A stretch of DNA of 64,000 bases. It comes from Lactuca virosa. Its lineage: Eukaryota > Streptophyta > Magnoliopsida > Asterales > Asteraceae. The stretch covers positions 85,651,920-85,715,919 of the forward strand of contig CAKMRJ010004445.1 of NCBI GenBank assembly GCA_928212115.1, written 5' to 3'. Below are positions 43,819 to 56,439 of this stretch, one piece after another. A model generated the notes under the pieces. It worked only from the letters and a program-made list of their open reading frames with translations, had not been told where the DNA came from and ran no database searches. Position 1 is the stretch's first letter. Every line of letters begins with the position of its first letter. Made by a program: the position numbers and the translations under genes.

Positions 43819-44723
43819 AGGGTGCGTTTGGTTGGCAGGAAAGAAATGGAATTCGATGGAAAAGGATTCCAATTCCCTCGAATTCATCTGTCAACATTGT
43901 AGAAAATACCCTTTGTACTTATCAGAAAACCCACCACAACCACCGCCGCTACCACCACCACCACTGCTGCCGCCACAACCATTATCACCGCCGCCGTTGC
44001 CACCATCGCCATCGCCGCCACCGCCATGACCACCACCCACCACCATCGCCACCGCTACCACAACCCACCATCACCACCGCCGCCACCACCCACCGCCACT
44101 GCCTCCGACGCCATCACCACTACCATCATCATCGTCACCACCACCACCACCACCACCGCCACCATTGCCTCCATCACCACCACTACCAATCTCATCACCC
44201 ACCACCACCACCGCCGCCACCACCACCACCACCTCCACCATTGCCGCTGCCACCAGCCGCCACTGCCACCACCAGCACCATCACCGCCGTCGATGTCGCC
44301 ACCAGCTGCCACTGCCACCATCACCACCACTTCCGCCACCACAATCAAGGCCACCGCCACCATCACCACCACCATCGCAGCCACCATCACCACCACCTAC
44401 CACTGTCGCCGCCACCACCGCCACTGCCCCACCACCACTACCACCACCACCGAAATTTTACCGTTTTTATAATTTTCATAATACATCTTTACATATAAGT
44501 TAGAAAACAAGGTAAAATTAAGCAAAAAAGACAAAAAGGGTAATTATGTCATTTTACATGAATTCCAATTCCATTTCCTGCAAACCAAACAAAATCTGGA
44601 ATTAATTCCAATTCCATTTCCTCCCAACCAAACAGCATATGGAATTGGATTCAAATTCATAATAGATTCCTTTCCCAATTGTAATTCAAATTCCTTTGGC
44701 AACATTCTGCGAACCAACCAGCA
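43819..44723. mobile_element. MITE-like region with CCN repeat, unit 2
   Basis: Copy of 20712-21616. The CCN tract is 43931-44452 and the 25-base direct repeat 43793-43907. The long trinucleotide tract has the same length as in unit 1, which is notable beside the AT tract that varies. Confidence 0.4.
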
Positions 44724-45571
44724 ATTTAGAGTTATTTACTTTTTATGCATGCTGCAACAGAAAAATAAACCAGTAAAAAAGATAACACCCGTATAAGCAT
44801 GATAAATAACCTGTAACTCAACACCATAAATTAAAACAGAAATCAATACAGAAAACCCAACTTACAGAATTATGACAGCAGAAAACTAACTTCTAATATG
44901 TATTTACTAGGTATGTAAATGAACTTAACAAGTAAATTTTATCTACAAACAAATGTCAACACATTATGGATGAAGACACTCTTTTGTTTGAATGCAATAA
45001 ACCATAGTAGAAAGTATTATTTACTTAAAATACTACAGAAATCCAAAATACTACACAACCTTTTGCATAATCTACAGTTTAGATAGCCATGTTTCGGGCT
45101 GTTTTGAAGTAGTGAATGACCGCTTTGACAAATATTTCAGCACATTTCAGAGGGTTGAATTTGGGGCTTACAAGTAGTATGATTACAGTGCCAATCATTA
45201 TTTCAGGGAAAAAAAAAGAACAGAAGATTTTTGATTTTTCTGTACCTTTATCCAACATAAATCAAAGATAGCATTGTTATCTGCTAAAAACACCAAAACT
45301 TCTAAACTTCAGTATGTTGAAGAGGTATTACTCTGCAATATGTTTGGTAATTAAATGGATATTAATCGTGCATTTTCTTCGTGGGTTGCTGCATAATGAA
45401 GTTTCAAGCGACTATAGCACACATCCATCAATTCGGTTGATTAGATTCATCACCAGAAATGAGAAGTATAATTTTGGAAAATTAAGGTTTCAAAATCGAT
45501 TCTTTTTAAAATCAGATATATATACAGCCAAACACGTCAATATACATTCTTGTGTAGAGGTGGAAATGATC
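44724..45571. other. No supported feature, unit 2
   Basis: Copy of 21617-22464. Confidence 0.6.
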
Positions 45572-45581
45572 AGATTGTGAG

Positions 45582-46216
45582 CTATGCTATCAATAGCGCA
45601 CTATAGCACTGCTATAGCGGCGCTATAGCGTTTTGCGGTGTTACTGAACCGTTATTTTGAAATAGCGTTAACGAATAGCGGTGACGCTATTAGCGGCGCT
45701 ATTGACCGCTATTTTCCGCAAACCTCATCAGCGCTATAACGACGCTACACCCGCTTTTACAATTTCGTACATATTGGGGTACTTTGATAAAGAAAAAAAA
45801 ACGATTGTGTGTTATTTCAATATTAAATCTTTATTTTTTGTCTTAATATGTCAAAATAATAAATATAATTAATTACAAAACTACAAAGCATTAAATGACA
45901 ACTTCCTTTTTCATCTGTTTCAGTACTTAGAAACCACAAACAACTTGAGTTACGATGACATTTTGACACTTTTTAGTTTCCATATTACTATATTAGAATA
46001 TTATATATAGATTATGTTATGTTTTTATATGATTTTTTATGATATTAATTCTATATAGTATTAATAATCTAATATATAAATTTTGTATCAATATATAATA
46101 TAAATTATACATAATATTAAAAAACCGCTATATCACTGCTATACCACCGCGATAACTGCGATTTCAAATAGCGGCATGTGACCGCTATTGAAATTACGAC
46201 CGCGATAACTGCTTAG
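45582..46216. mobile_element. hAT-like element, unit 2
   Basis: Copy of 22475-23109 with target duplications at 45574-45581 and 46217-46224. Confidence 0.7.
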
Positions 46217-46224
46217 ATTGTGAG

Positions 46225-47907
46225 TTAGATTAGGCAAACCTAATGTTAAAATTGACTTCAAATCGACATAATTTTGGATGTCCAGGCGTTTTGGTCGCTT
46301 CCTCACGAAATCAAATCGAAGTCGCATGGAAGGGTTAGGATCAGATGGTAGGTGCAGTGGTTGTTCTAAGCGGCGTGAATGGCTGAGGCAGGCGGTTTGC
46401 TCGTTGCCTCCTGAGACCGCCTGAATCCCGATCAGCCCTTTTTGTTCTTCATGCACCAAAATTGAGGGAAATAGAGTTTTATTCAAACCCTAGCTTTCTC
46501 AATTTACCCAAATCAGCCCCTTAAATTGTATTTCTTCTTATTCCTCCCATAGTAAAACATTATCTTTAGTCTTTAGTACGGGATCTCTCGATGGTAAAAT
46601 GAAATATGATTTTTTTGGCTTTTGTGATTGCGCGGTGCTTAGGGTCCTCCTACACGGCGCATAAGCGGCGTAATGTCAGAAACCCTAATCGACAGATCGC
46701 GACGCAAAAGTTAGGATACAGTAACATGATTATGTTAGTAGGACGCGACATGTAGGGCTCTCCTACGCAACACGTCGATCACTATTTACAGAAGCATATT
46801 GTTTGTTTTTCAGTTTCGAGTATGTTTTGGTCACGTTTATGCATCTGACTTGGATCTCATGTCAATCTGTTGGCTTTACAAAAGTTAGATATCGTTTGCT
46901 TGTTGTTTTAAATATTTTGTTGTAATTTTTAATTAATAACAAAATCATGACATTATTGTTTAGATGATTAATCGCATGTGAGATCATAGAAACAATTATA
47001 TGTCGACTTTCTTTCAACTTTATGGTTATCAAGGTTGTAAAAAGCGTTCGTCGGTGGACTGAGAGATTAATCGGATGATTAATTGGGGACCCTAAATTGA
47101 TAATTTATTGAATTTTTAAAGGGAGTCGGTCCTACCCATAAAGGTGAAGGACCAAACACTAGATCGTTGAAAACACTTCTTTTCCTTTGATTAAGTTATA
47201 TTAGTAGCAGATTGCAGCCAATCTTTCTAACCGTATGCGGGCCAAGCTTAGAGCACGTGAAGCTCATAACTACCTCGTAAGGGCTTTAAGGGCTTTGAGA
47301 CCATAACATGATACACGAAAGTGTCGCTTTCTCTATGATATTGTCACACAGCTACCCGCCTAGAGGAGCTACTTGCTTTGTAGTGTTGTCACACAAGATA
47401 AGCACACCGCCCGCCTGCTGGCCGGGCGAATCTAAGTTATCTTCCGCTTAACTGTCCACCCAGTCAAGTGAAAAAAATAGTAGAATCACGTAACACACGC
47501 TGCTGGTGTGCTTCCTGTTCCCGAGGAAAGAAAGAAGAGCGACAAGGTTAAGTTTAGATTCAACTGTTTGCAGCATGGGAGCAGATTACCCAAAAAATAT
47601 TTGGGAAAAACGAAAAAGGATATCTCAGTAACTAGAACAGAATTGCTGTTAATATATCCAGATTCACATCCGCCCATTCAAGAGCGCCCATTCAAGAGAT
47701 TCTTCGTGTCGGGTCGTGAGCTATGTGGAGTGATAAAAAAAATTGGGATAAATATGACTAATATCATAACAAAGTTCATAAATACCACTAATATCATAAA
47801 AAAAGTTAATATGATTAATACAAAATAATCATTCCTCAAATAGTTTCTGTTGAGATAGAACCTCTTCAAAGTGTTACAATTTCATTATTTTCTACTCTTT
47901 TGCTTGG
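46225..47907. other. Unassigned DNA up to the next unit junction, unit 2
   Basis: Copy of 23118-24800. Ends TTTTGCTTGG immediately before TGTGTATTTTCAG of unit 3, the same join as at 24800/24801. Confidence 0.4.
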
Positions 47908-48679
47908 TGTGTATTTTCAGCCATTGTTGAGACTGCTGCAGCTGTTGCGGCTGCGGGTGTTAGGCCAGGCCGAGTATTTTAGTATTGGGATTTCGATAAC
48001 ACGAAGCCCCCGAATTTCGGGATGAGTGTGAGAGACTTGATCAAGAGTTTTTGGACTTTAGACAGGTTACAGATTCAGTGACGGAGATCACCCGGATGTT
48101 TACCGAGAGGGCGATGTTTTGCCCGAAGTTTGCTTTTGAGCAGGCTCAGATGACTCGTTATCTGAGCATGCTCAAGATTGACATCAGACAGTTCGTTGCT
48201 ACCCAACGTTGTGATACTTTACTGGAGTTACAGGAGGCCGCTAGGCGGTGTGAGTTGGAGATCGAGCTTCAGTTGAGGGTGTAGAGGCAGGCCCCGAGGC
48301 AGTTGCAGCCGGCGCCGAAGCGGTTTAAAGCCGCCGATTCTAGGACAGGAGGTCAGCGTGGCCCACTTGTGGGAAGTGCGGGAAGGTTCATACTGGAGCA
48401 TGTCGATCTGGTAGTGGGTGCCACAAATGTGGAAAGGAGGGGCATTATGCGAGGGACTGTCGCCAGTCCGCCCCGACTCCAGATATGAGGATCTTTTATC
48501 ATTGTGATCAAGTTGGACATATGAAGGTCAACTTCCCGTTGCTCGCTACCAAGGTGCCGTGCCGGCTACTTTGCGGATCACTGATGGGAGTCAGGGTAGG
48601 GCGGTGCCCCCGAGGGCTCGGGGACGCGCTTTCCAGCTCACTGCCGAGGAGGCCAGGACAACACCAAATGTGGTGGCTG

Positions 48680-48746
48680 GTATGTTTCTGTCCCTTATTT
48701 CATTTAGTATGTTTATTGCATGCTTATGTGGTTGTACCTATGTTAG
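48680..48746 (+). other. Intron-like segment in gag-pro, unit 3
   Basis: Copy of 25573-25639. Confidence 0.45.
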
Positions 48747-51243
48747 GTACGTTCTTAGTGAACTCTTTGCCTGCTCTGGTATTGTTTTACTCGGGAGCGA
48801 GTCGGTCTTTTGTCGCTCAATATTTTAGCAGGGATTTTGGTTTGCCCTTAGGAGAGATAAAGTGTTCGTTGCGAGTTTCCATCGCCAACGAACATGGGGT
48901 TTCTGCTTCATTAGTTTATCAGGGCTGCGTTCTAGAGATATTCGGGGTGTCTTTTCCAATTGATTTGATTTCGATTCCCATGGAGGATGTTTGCGTTATA
49001 GTGGGTATGGACTGGATGAGTCGTTTCGGTGCCATGATCGACTGCGAGGGTCAGCATGTGGTAGTTCGAACCCCAAGTGGGGGAGATCTGGTTATCTATG
49101 GTGAGGGCACCAGGTTGGGTTCAGGGTTTTGCTCAGCCGCCGGGGCTCGACAATACATATATCATGGGTGTGCGGGTTATTTGGTTTATGTTGTGGATAC
49201 GCGGGACAGGGATCAGGTCTCGGTTTCAGAGGTTCCAGTCGTCAGACAGTTCGCCGATGTGTTTCCAGAGGAATTACCCGGAGTGCCTCCTGAGAGGCAG
49301 GTCGAGTTCAGGATCGACCTTGTGCCAGGTGCGGACCCTATTGCCAAGGCGCCGTACCGATTGGCACCGCCCGAGATGCAGGAGCTGTCATCTTAATTGC
49401 AAGAGCTACTAGGCAAGCAGTTTATCCGTCCGAGCAGTTCTCCGTGGGGAGCGCCGATCCTTTTTGTCAAGAAGAAGGATGGTGCACATCGATTGTGCAT
49501 TAACTACCGGGAGCTGAACAAGGTGACGGTGAAGAACCGTTATCCCCTTCCATGGATATATGACCTCTTCGATCAGTTACAGGGAGCATCTTGGTTTTCC
49601 AAGATAGATCTGAGGTCTGGGTACCATCAGGTTAGGGTGAGGGAGGAGGACGTGGAGAAGACTGCGTTCTGGACTCGTTAAGGACATTACGAGTTCGTGG
49701 TGATGCCGTTTGGGCTCACCAACTCGCCGACAATATTCATGGACTTGATGAATTGGATATGCAGGCCGATGCTTGATCGCTCAGTTATTGTGTTCATCGA
49801 TGATATCTTGGTGTATTCCAAGACCAGAGATCCTTTACTATCCGGGTGGCTAGACGTAGTCAAGGATTATGACTGTGAGATCCTTTACCATCCGGGTAAA
49901 GCGAACGTGGTGGCGGATGCTTTGAGCCGCAAGTCGACTGGATCTTCTGTTCCGACGTCATGTATGAGGATTTTCATGGACTCTCCAGTAGTGGGATTGA
50001 TTAGAGAGGCTCAGGCCGAGGGAGTACGAGAGGAAAATTGGAAGATTGAGAGGATCATGGGCAAGATCACCCGGTTTGTTCAGGACAGTCGTGGGTTGTT
50101 GACCCGCTGCGGTCGGGTGTGGGTTCCGGTGTCTGGTGGGATTAGACAGATCGTGCTAGAGGAGGCTAATAAGTCTTGTTTCTATATTCACCCAGGGGAC
50201 ACCAAGATGTACCAGGATTTGAGTTTGAGTTATTTGTGGCCATGCATGAAGAGAGAGATCACATGGTACGTTGAGAGGTGCTTGACCTGCAGGATGGTCA
50301 AGGCCGGGCATCAGAGGCCGCATGGCAAGCTACAGCCTATGGAGGTTCCCATGTGGAAATGGGAGCAGATCACGATGGACTTTATCACCAAGTTGATGAG
50401 GACAGCGAAGAGATATGATGCTAAATAGGTCATCATGGATCAATTGACCAAGAGCGCCCATTTCTGGCTATTCGGGAGAGTTCGTCGGCCGAGAAGTTGG
50501 CCGATGTGTATCTCCGCGAGATTTTTGCTCACCACGGGGTGCCGATCTCTGTTGTGTCAGACCGTGATGTTCGATTCACCTCCCGTTTCTAGCAGAAGTT
50601 CCATGAGGAACTGGGCACGAGATTTCATTTCAGCACCGTTTACCATCTGCAGACAGACGGCCAGAGCGAGCGGACCATTCAGACCCTTGAGGATATGTTG
50701 CGGGTCTGCGTCATTGATTTCAGCGGGAGCTGGGACTCCCACCTACCCCTTTCAGAGTTCTACTACAACAACAATATTCATTCCAGCATTGGTGCTCCAC
50801 CTTTTGAGCTATTGTATGGGCGGAAATGTCGGACCCTAGTTTGTTGGGGCGAGGTTGGCCACAGGGTCATGGGTCGGATCGAGGTGTTTCGGTAGACCAC
50901 CGAGAAGATTTAGCAGATCAGGTAGCAATTGCAGACTGTTCAAAGTCGGCAGAAGATTTATGCCGACCGGCGCCAATCCGAGTTGGAATTTCAGGTCGAC
51001 GACATGGTGTTGCTGAAGGTCTCACCCTGGAAGGGTGTGATCCGCTTCAGGAAGAGGGGAAAGTTGGGTCCCCGATATATTGGACCATTTCGGATTATTG
51101 CCAGGGTTGGCAAGGTGGCGTATAGACTGGACCTTCCAGAGGAGCTCCGTCAGATTCATAGCACTTTCCACGTTTCGCAATTGCGGAAGTGCATATTAGA
51201 CGAGGATGCGTTAGTGTCACTGGATGACATTCAAGTCAACGAG

Positions 51244-52917
51244 TGTAACATACACGTTCAGTTATCATGTTTTGTTAGTTTAAAAATGAACATTATTAAA
51301 TAGTATATGGTTTTGAGCATTGAGTTCTAATAAGATAGTTTTATGAGATTTGAAGTAAAACTATGTTTAGAATCATTCGGAAAGTATTGGAAGTCTTATA
51401 AGATTCCAATCAAAAGTCAAATATTGAAATTAACGAAAATGTAAAATTGAAGTTGGAAATAAGTAAAAATAAGGTTATTGAAAGTTGTAAATTATCTCGT
51501 TAGAAACGTTTAGGCGACAAAACCGACACGATGCTATATGACGTAAAAAGTGAGTTTACGATAAAATACTTTTTAGCCTTTGTGATCTAAATGAAAGTCG
51601 TAGTGTTCGTTAAACCGAGAACTTTCATAAAAAGAACGTCAAAATTTAACTTCGTATGAGGAAGTTATGATTTTTCTAAGATTCGGCATAGCAGTACACA
51701 ACCCGAAACTCGAAATAAAGATCGTATGATTTTTAGCCGACACAACCTAAACGGGAATCTAATATTTCGTCAATAGTAGTACAACGGTAAAAAAACAGAC
51801 GAAAACGGACGTCGGATGAAGAAGTTATGAATTTTTAACAGACTTTTCCTGTCGCGACCCGTTAAAAATATAATATTAAAAATGATTTCAAAATTAGCCG
51901 ACGGAATCTAAACGAAAGTTGTAGAGTATAATCTCACCTACATGTGGATATAAAGAACGTCAAAAACGGAGTTTATATGCGAAAGTTACGAAATTTTGAA
52001 GTTTATGGCACAAATTACGAGGCTGGACCGGAGAAGTACGCCCAACGTACTACGGACGAAGGACACGTATCATGCAGGTTTGACACGTCCGAGGCCCGAG
52101 AACCGAACCAGTGCCACGTCGCTTGGTACGCCCCGCGTACGAGGTGTACCCCCCGCGTAACGAACGCTAAGCGTCCACGCAGGTACGCCCAACGTACCGA
52201 GGGTCAGGCCCCTACTATAAATAGAATGCGAAGGTCTCCGAGTTTAGGTTACAATTTCTCATATTCTTTCACTCTCTTTCACCCTTTACTCTCTCTCAAA
52301 TTACCCTAACACCCCTCGAAGCCTAGGAAACACCCCGACACCCGAAGCATGTCCCGACGCACCGAAGACCCGAGAATATAATATTTTCAAGTTGAAACTC
52401 TGCCCACGCAAGGCCCAGTTTTCAACTAAAATCCCCGGTTTCGTCAAAGAAAATCATTTTTAGAAACGAAGTGCTGCCCAAGTTATCATTTTATCATTCG
52501 GTTATTTCACGGTGAGTTCAATATAGGGACAACTATATGTTATGTGTTACATGTGCAATGTGCTTTCCCGTGTTATTATGATAATGGAGCTATACCTTTG
52601 ATCATGAAGTGAATGACTTAGCATCACTTTGGTACTGGTATGTAGCCTTTGAGCATGAAGTGAATGACTAAGCATTCACTTTGGCATTGGCAGAAGGCTA
52701 GGTAGGGCTGAAAGCCTGTAAATGCTAGCCAAATGATAATTCATAAATCGTTTATTTTCTATGCCACATGGGCTGAAGTCTTATTGATGTATATCATGTT
52801 GAAACTGTTGTATCTCATTGATTGTAAATCTTTGAATCAGATTATTCGTTGATATGAAAATCCTGTCATATGATACTCATCTACCTTTGTTGTTCTTTGT
52901 CCCCCTTTGCTTCTGTC

Positions 52918-52973
<56 letters not shown>

Positions 52974-53281
52974 AACGTTATATTGTAACTGTTATTGAAC
53001 TCACTAAGCATCACCGCTTATCCCTCTCAGTGTTTAATTATTGCAGGTGATAAGCATCCAATATAGTTATGTACTGTTAGAAGATGTAGAATAGATAATA
53101 TTATAGCTTTTATATTTAGTGTATAAATTTCTGGGAAGTTATGTAATATATAAAACTTTGTAAAAACCTCGTTAGTCGGTTTGTATCCAATCTTTTGTAA
53201 TAAGACCATATATGTAAAATATGTTTATGAATATGCATGTAGCATTAGTGTAATAATGTTAAGTATGAAAGGGGTCTTTCA
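51244..53281 (+). mobile_element. Solo LTR nested in integrase, unit 3
   Basis: Copy of 5016-7054. The AT tract is 52923-52968 (23 repeats) and the G that precedes it in the other units is missing. Target duplications at 51239-51243 and 53282-53286. Confidence 0.85.
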
Positions 53282-53498
53282 ACAAGCGCCTGAATTACAT
53301 AGAGAAGCCGATGGCTGTCTTAGAGAGGAAGATAAAGGTCTTGCGTAACAAGGAGATACCTTTGGTAAAGGTACAGTGGCAGCATCGGAGGGGATCTGAG
53401 CGGGCCTGGGAGCCGGAGGCTGAGATGCGGGTGCATTACCCAGTATTGTTCACCGCAGCAGGCTTCGAGGACGAAGCCTAATTCAAGTGGGGGAGAGT

Positions 53499-55323
53499 TG
53501 TAACATCCCAATCTTCAGGTATGAAGTTTAAGCTTATATATTTATATTTTCAGGGAAACTCGACGAGTTAGAAGGCTCCAACTCGTCGTGTAGAGTTTTA
53601 ATGGCCGTGACTTTTATAGGACCTACTCGACGAGTTGGAAGGCTCCAACTCTAAGAATTGAAGTCTGAACATGAAAGCCCTAATTTTTAGGGTTTGCACC
53701 CTATTTAAAGGACTTAAATCTGATTGTTAGCCTCCCTCATCGTCCCCTCAGTCCAGAAAAACCCTAAATCGCGCCTCTTCTTCCATTTTGATTGTGTGAG
53801 TGTTTCAAGAGTGTTCTTTTGTGCTTTTCTTGAAGAAGTGTGAAGTTGGTGGTGCATAGTTGAAGGGAGAAGCTTTAGATCCGAGATTTTCAGTGTTGTT
53901 GCAGTCATTTGAAGGTATAAAGTCGATATCTTGATCATCCCTTTGCTAGATCTCTTCTTTTGAAAGTTTATGGCCATTATTGGCTTAGTTTGGGACCATT
54001 CTTGGATTTGAGCATGATATGAGGCTATGGTTTCAGATTTGGACATCTCATGGTCTCCATGGACTTAAATTTGCCAACTTTATCAAGTCTTAGCCCTCCT
54101 TCATGCCCTAAGTCCCATAATAAGCTTTACTTGAGTGTTTTAGCCCCTTGATGCCTTGCATGGATGTAAAGTTAACAACTTTAAGTGGTATCTTAGCCCT
54201 AGGGAACCAGATCTATAGTTTGGGGCTTTGGATTCGCTTGGAAAGGACTGAATATGCTAAGACTGGGAAAATTCGACGAGTTGTCCTGACAACTCGATGA
54301 GTTGGATCGGGCTTTCCCATTTTCTGGATATTGTAGGAACTTGACGAGTTGTTCTGCTAACTCGGCGAGTTGACTAGGGTTTTTCCTGGTTTTCTGAATA
54401 CTAGAAGAACTCGATGAGTTCATAGATGCACTCGACGAGTTAGGTCAACATGGACTGTTGACCTTGACTGTTGACTTTAAGTTTGACGATGGTTGACCAA
54501 GTTTGACTTGAAGGGTATTTTGGGTATTTTGGGATTGTACTAAAGTTAGTCACCGGGTGGTTGTAGGCAGTTGAGTTCGGGCTACGAGTTGGGATTTGAT
54601 CTTACCAGTTCAGCACTATTTGTTAGGTGAGTTTTTCCTCACTATAATCAAGGGTCGAAGGCACCAAGGCCCGACCGTTGGATGGTTATCCTGCTTTGTT
54701 ACTATTGTGATCTGTTAGATCGGTATCCTGGTTGATAGGATGTTGCTATACTTAGTGATCTGTTGACCGGTTTCACTGTCTGTAGATTGGTTATGTGCTT
54801 AATTGCTATTTATATGTCGACATGTATGTGTGTGTGTGGTTGGGTTGAGGCGGTCCTGCTTTGTGCTGTAGGCCAACAGACCCAGGGTGGTCTGGATAGG
54901 CTGAAGGCCCTGCGAGGCGGTCCAGTTAGGCTGAAGGCCCGACGAGCGGTCCGGATAGGCTGTAGGCCCTATGAGGCGGTCCAGTCATGCCGAAGGCTCG
55001 GGAGCGGTCCAGATAGGCTGAAGGCCCTGCGAGGCGGTCCAGTCAGGCTGAAGGCTCATTATGCATGTTGTTATTGGTTATGTTTAGGTGATGGTATTTT
55101 GGGGAGGACTCACTTAGCTTTGGGCTTACGGTTGTGGATTTTGTTTCAGGTACTTCGAATGATCGCAGGAAGGCGAAGGCATGATCGTGCACCTCCTCGT
55201 TTTTCATATTGTGATTTCTGGGAAAACTCTGATATTGGATTATTTTGAAAACAATTTGTAAACAATGGATGTTTTGGAATGTTTGAAAAGGTTAAATTTT
55301 TTACAAATTTTATGGATGTTTCA
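53499..55323 (+). mobile_element. 3' LTR of the gypsy element, unit 3
   Basis: Copy of 7272-9096; short tandem repeats at 54888-55057. Confidence 0.85.
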
Positions 55324-55975
55324 ATCCTCCACTCCTCCAAACCCTAAGAACGAAACCCTAATTGTAATTTGTGAGATTTGAGATTGGAAGTGAGTTCTGG
55401 TGGTGTTTTTGGTGATTTGAAGGAAGAAGAACACTTGGAGGTTTCTTTGGTGTGGTGTAAGCTTTTAGATCAAAATTTCTCTCATCATTTCCAGCTTTAT
55501 TGAGGTATAAAGCTTTGAGCGTGCTCCATGTTTGTTTAGATCTAGTCTTTATAAAGTTTTGGCGCCATTTTGGTCATATGATGAGATCTAGTGGATTCCT
55601 TTCACTCTAGAACTTAGGAGTTGCTTCTCTTGATGTTTCGAGGTCCTTAGTCCATACAGTTAGAATCTTGATGGTTGTGGATAAACCATGCATGTGTTTA
55701 GGTCATCATGGTGATAGTAGAATGCTAAAAGTGAGGTTTGGGTCTTTTTGAGCAATGCAAAGGCTCCAAGTTCACGACTTTATGGATTAAGATGTTCATT
55801 TAGACTTGGATCTGAATTTTGGATGTTGGAATGCAATTATTAAGCACTTAAGAAAAAAGTGCTTAATAGGCGCGTACGCTGGGCGTACTCAAGAGTACGT
55901 TACGCGTGCGTGCCCGTGTCCGTGATATGCATGCAATCTAGCACGTTGGGCGTACGTATGGTACGTGTAGCGTAC
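55324..55975 (+). mobile_element. Plus-strand LTR remnant, unit 3
   Basis: Copy of 9097-9749, one base shorter at about 55639. Confidence 0.5.
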
Positions 55976-56439
55976 CAGGCCTGGATTTGGTTTTTGTAAC
56001 TTTGGGTAACCTCCTCCCATCAGGCTCGCGCCCGATCCCTCAGCATACAAAACACGAATCCCACCTTTTCCGCCTCGGGGCAAAAGCTCGTACGTATAGC
56101 ATTCTCCATATCAACAATCTAGCGGTGAATAGCTATGGGGTCCTTAACCCCAAAGAACACAGGCACTCCGCATGCCTTGAACTCTCGAAATGAGGGAGTT
56201 CGAGTTCCAATCTGACCAGCAGCCATCTCAGCTCGAAAAGACCTGAGCCGCTCCTCCATAATCTCTATGATCCCCTCCTTGACGGTACCAAAAATCACTA
56301 GGGTAGCGTCAAGGATGCCACAAGTAACCTCTGTTACGATAAGCTTGCGCAACGTCTCATCAATCGGCTTTGCACTAAATGCTGAACCCGATCATGAACC
56401 TGATCCCGAACTTGAACCTCCTCGTGTAGTCATCACCAT
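55976..56439 (-). pseudogene. Gypsy gag relic, unit 3
   Basis: Copy of 9750-10213, with the unit 1 base at the site that differs in unit 2. Confidence 0.75.

Larger units (their letters stand above)
24801..47907. repeat. Tandem unit 2 of a ~23.1 kb repeat
   Basis: Length 23,107 bases. Differences seen from unit 1 after 3680: (AT)16 instead of (AT)23, CT for CC at 32519-32520, G for A at about 32879, one fewer triplet-repeat base near 37065, and one more T near 37868. It is the cleanest complete copy and is used here as the reference for the retrotransposon. Confidence 0.92.
47908..53498 (+). mobile_element. Decayed Ty3/gypsy body, unit 3
   Basis: Copy of 24801-30378 at constant offset 23,107 up to the AT tract. 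Protease/early RT frame 48485-49396, RT 49397-49897, integrase 49898-51238, chromodomain-like tail 53287-53481. Confidence 0.88.
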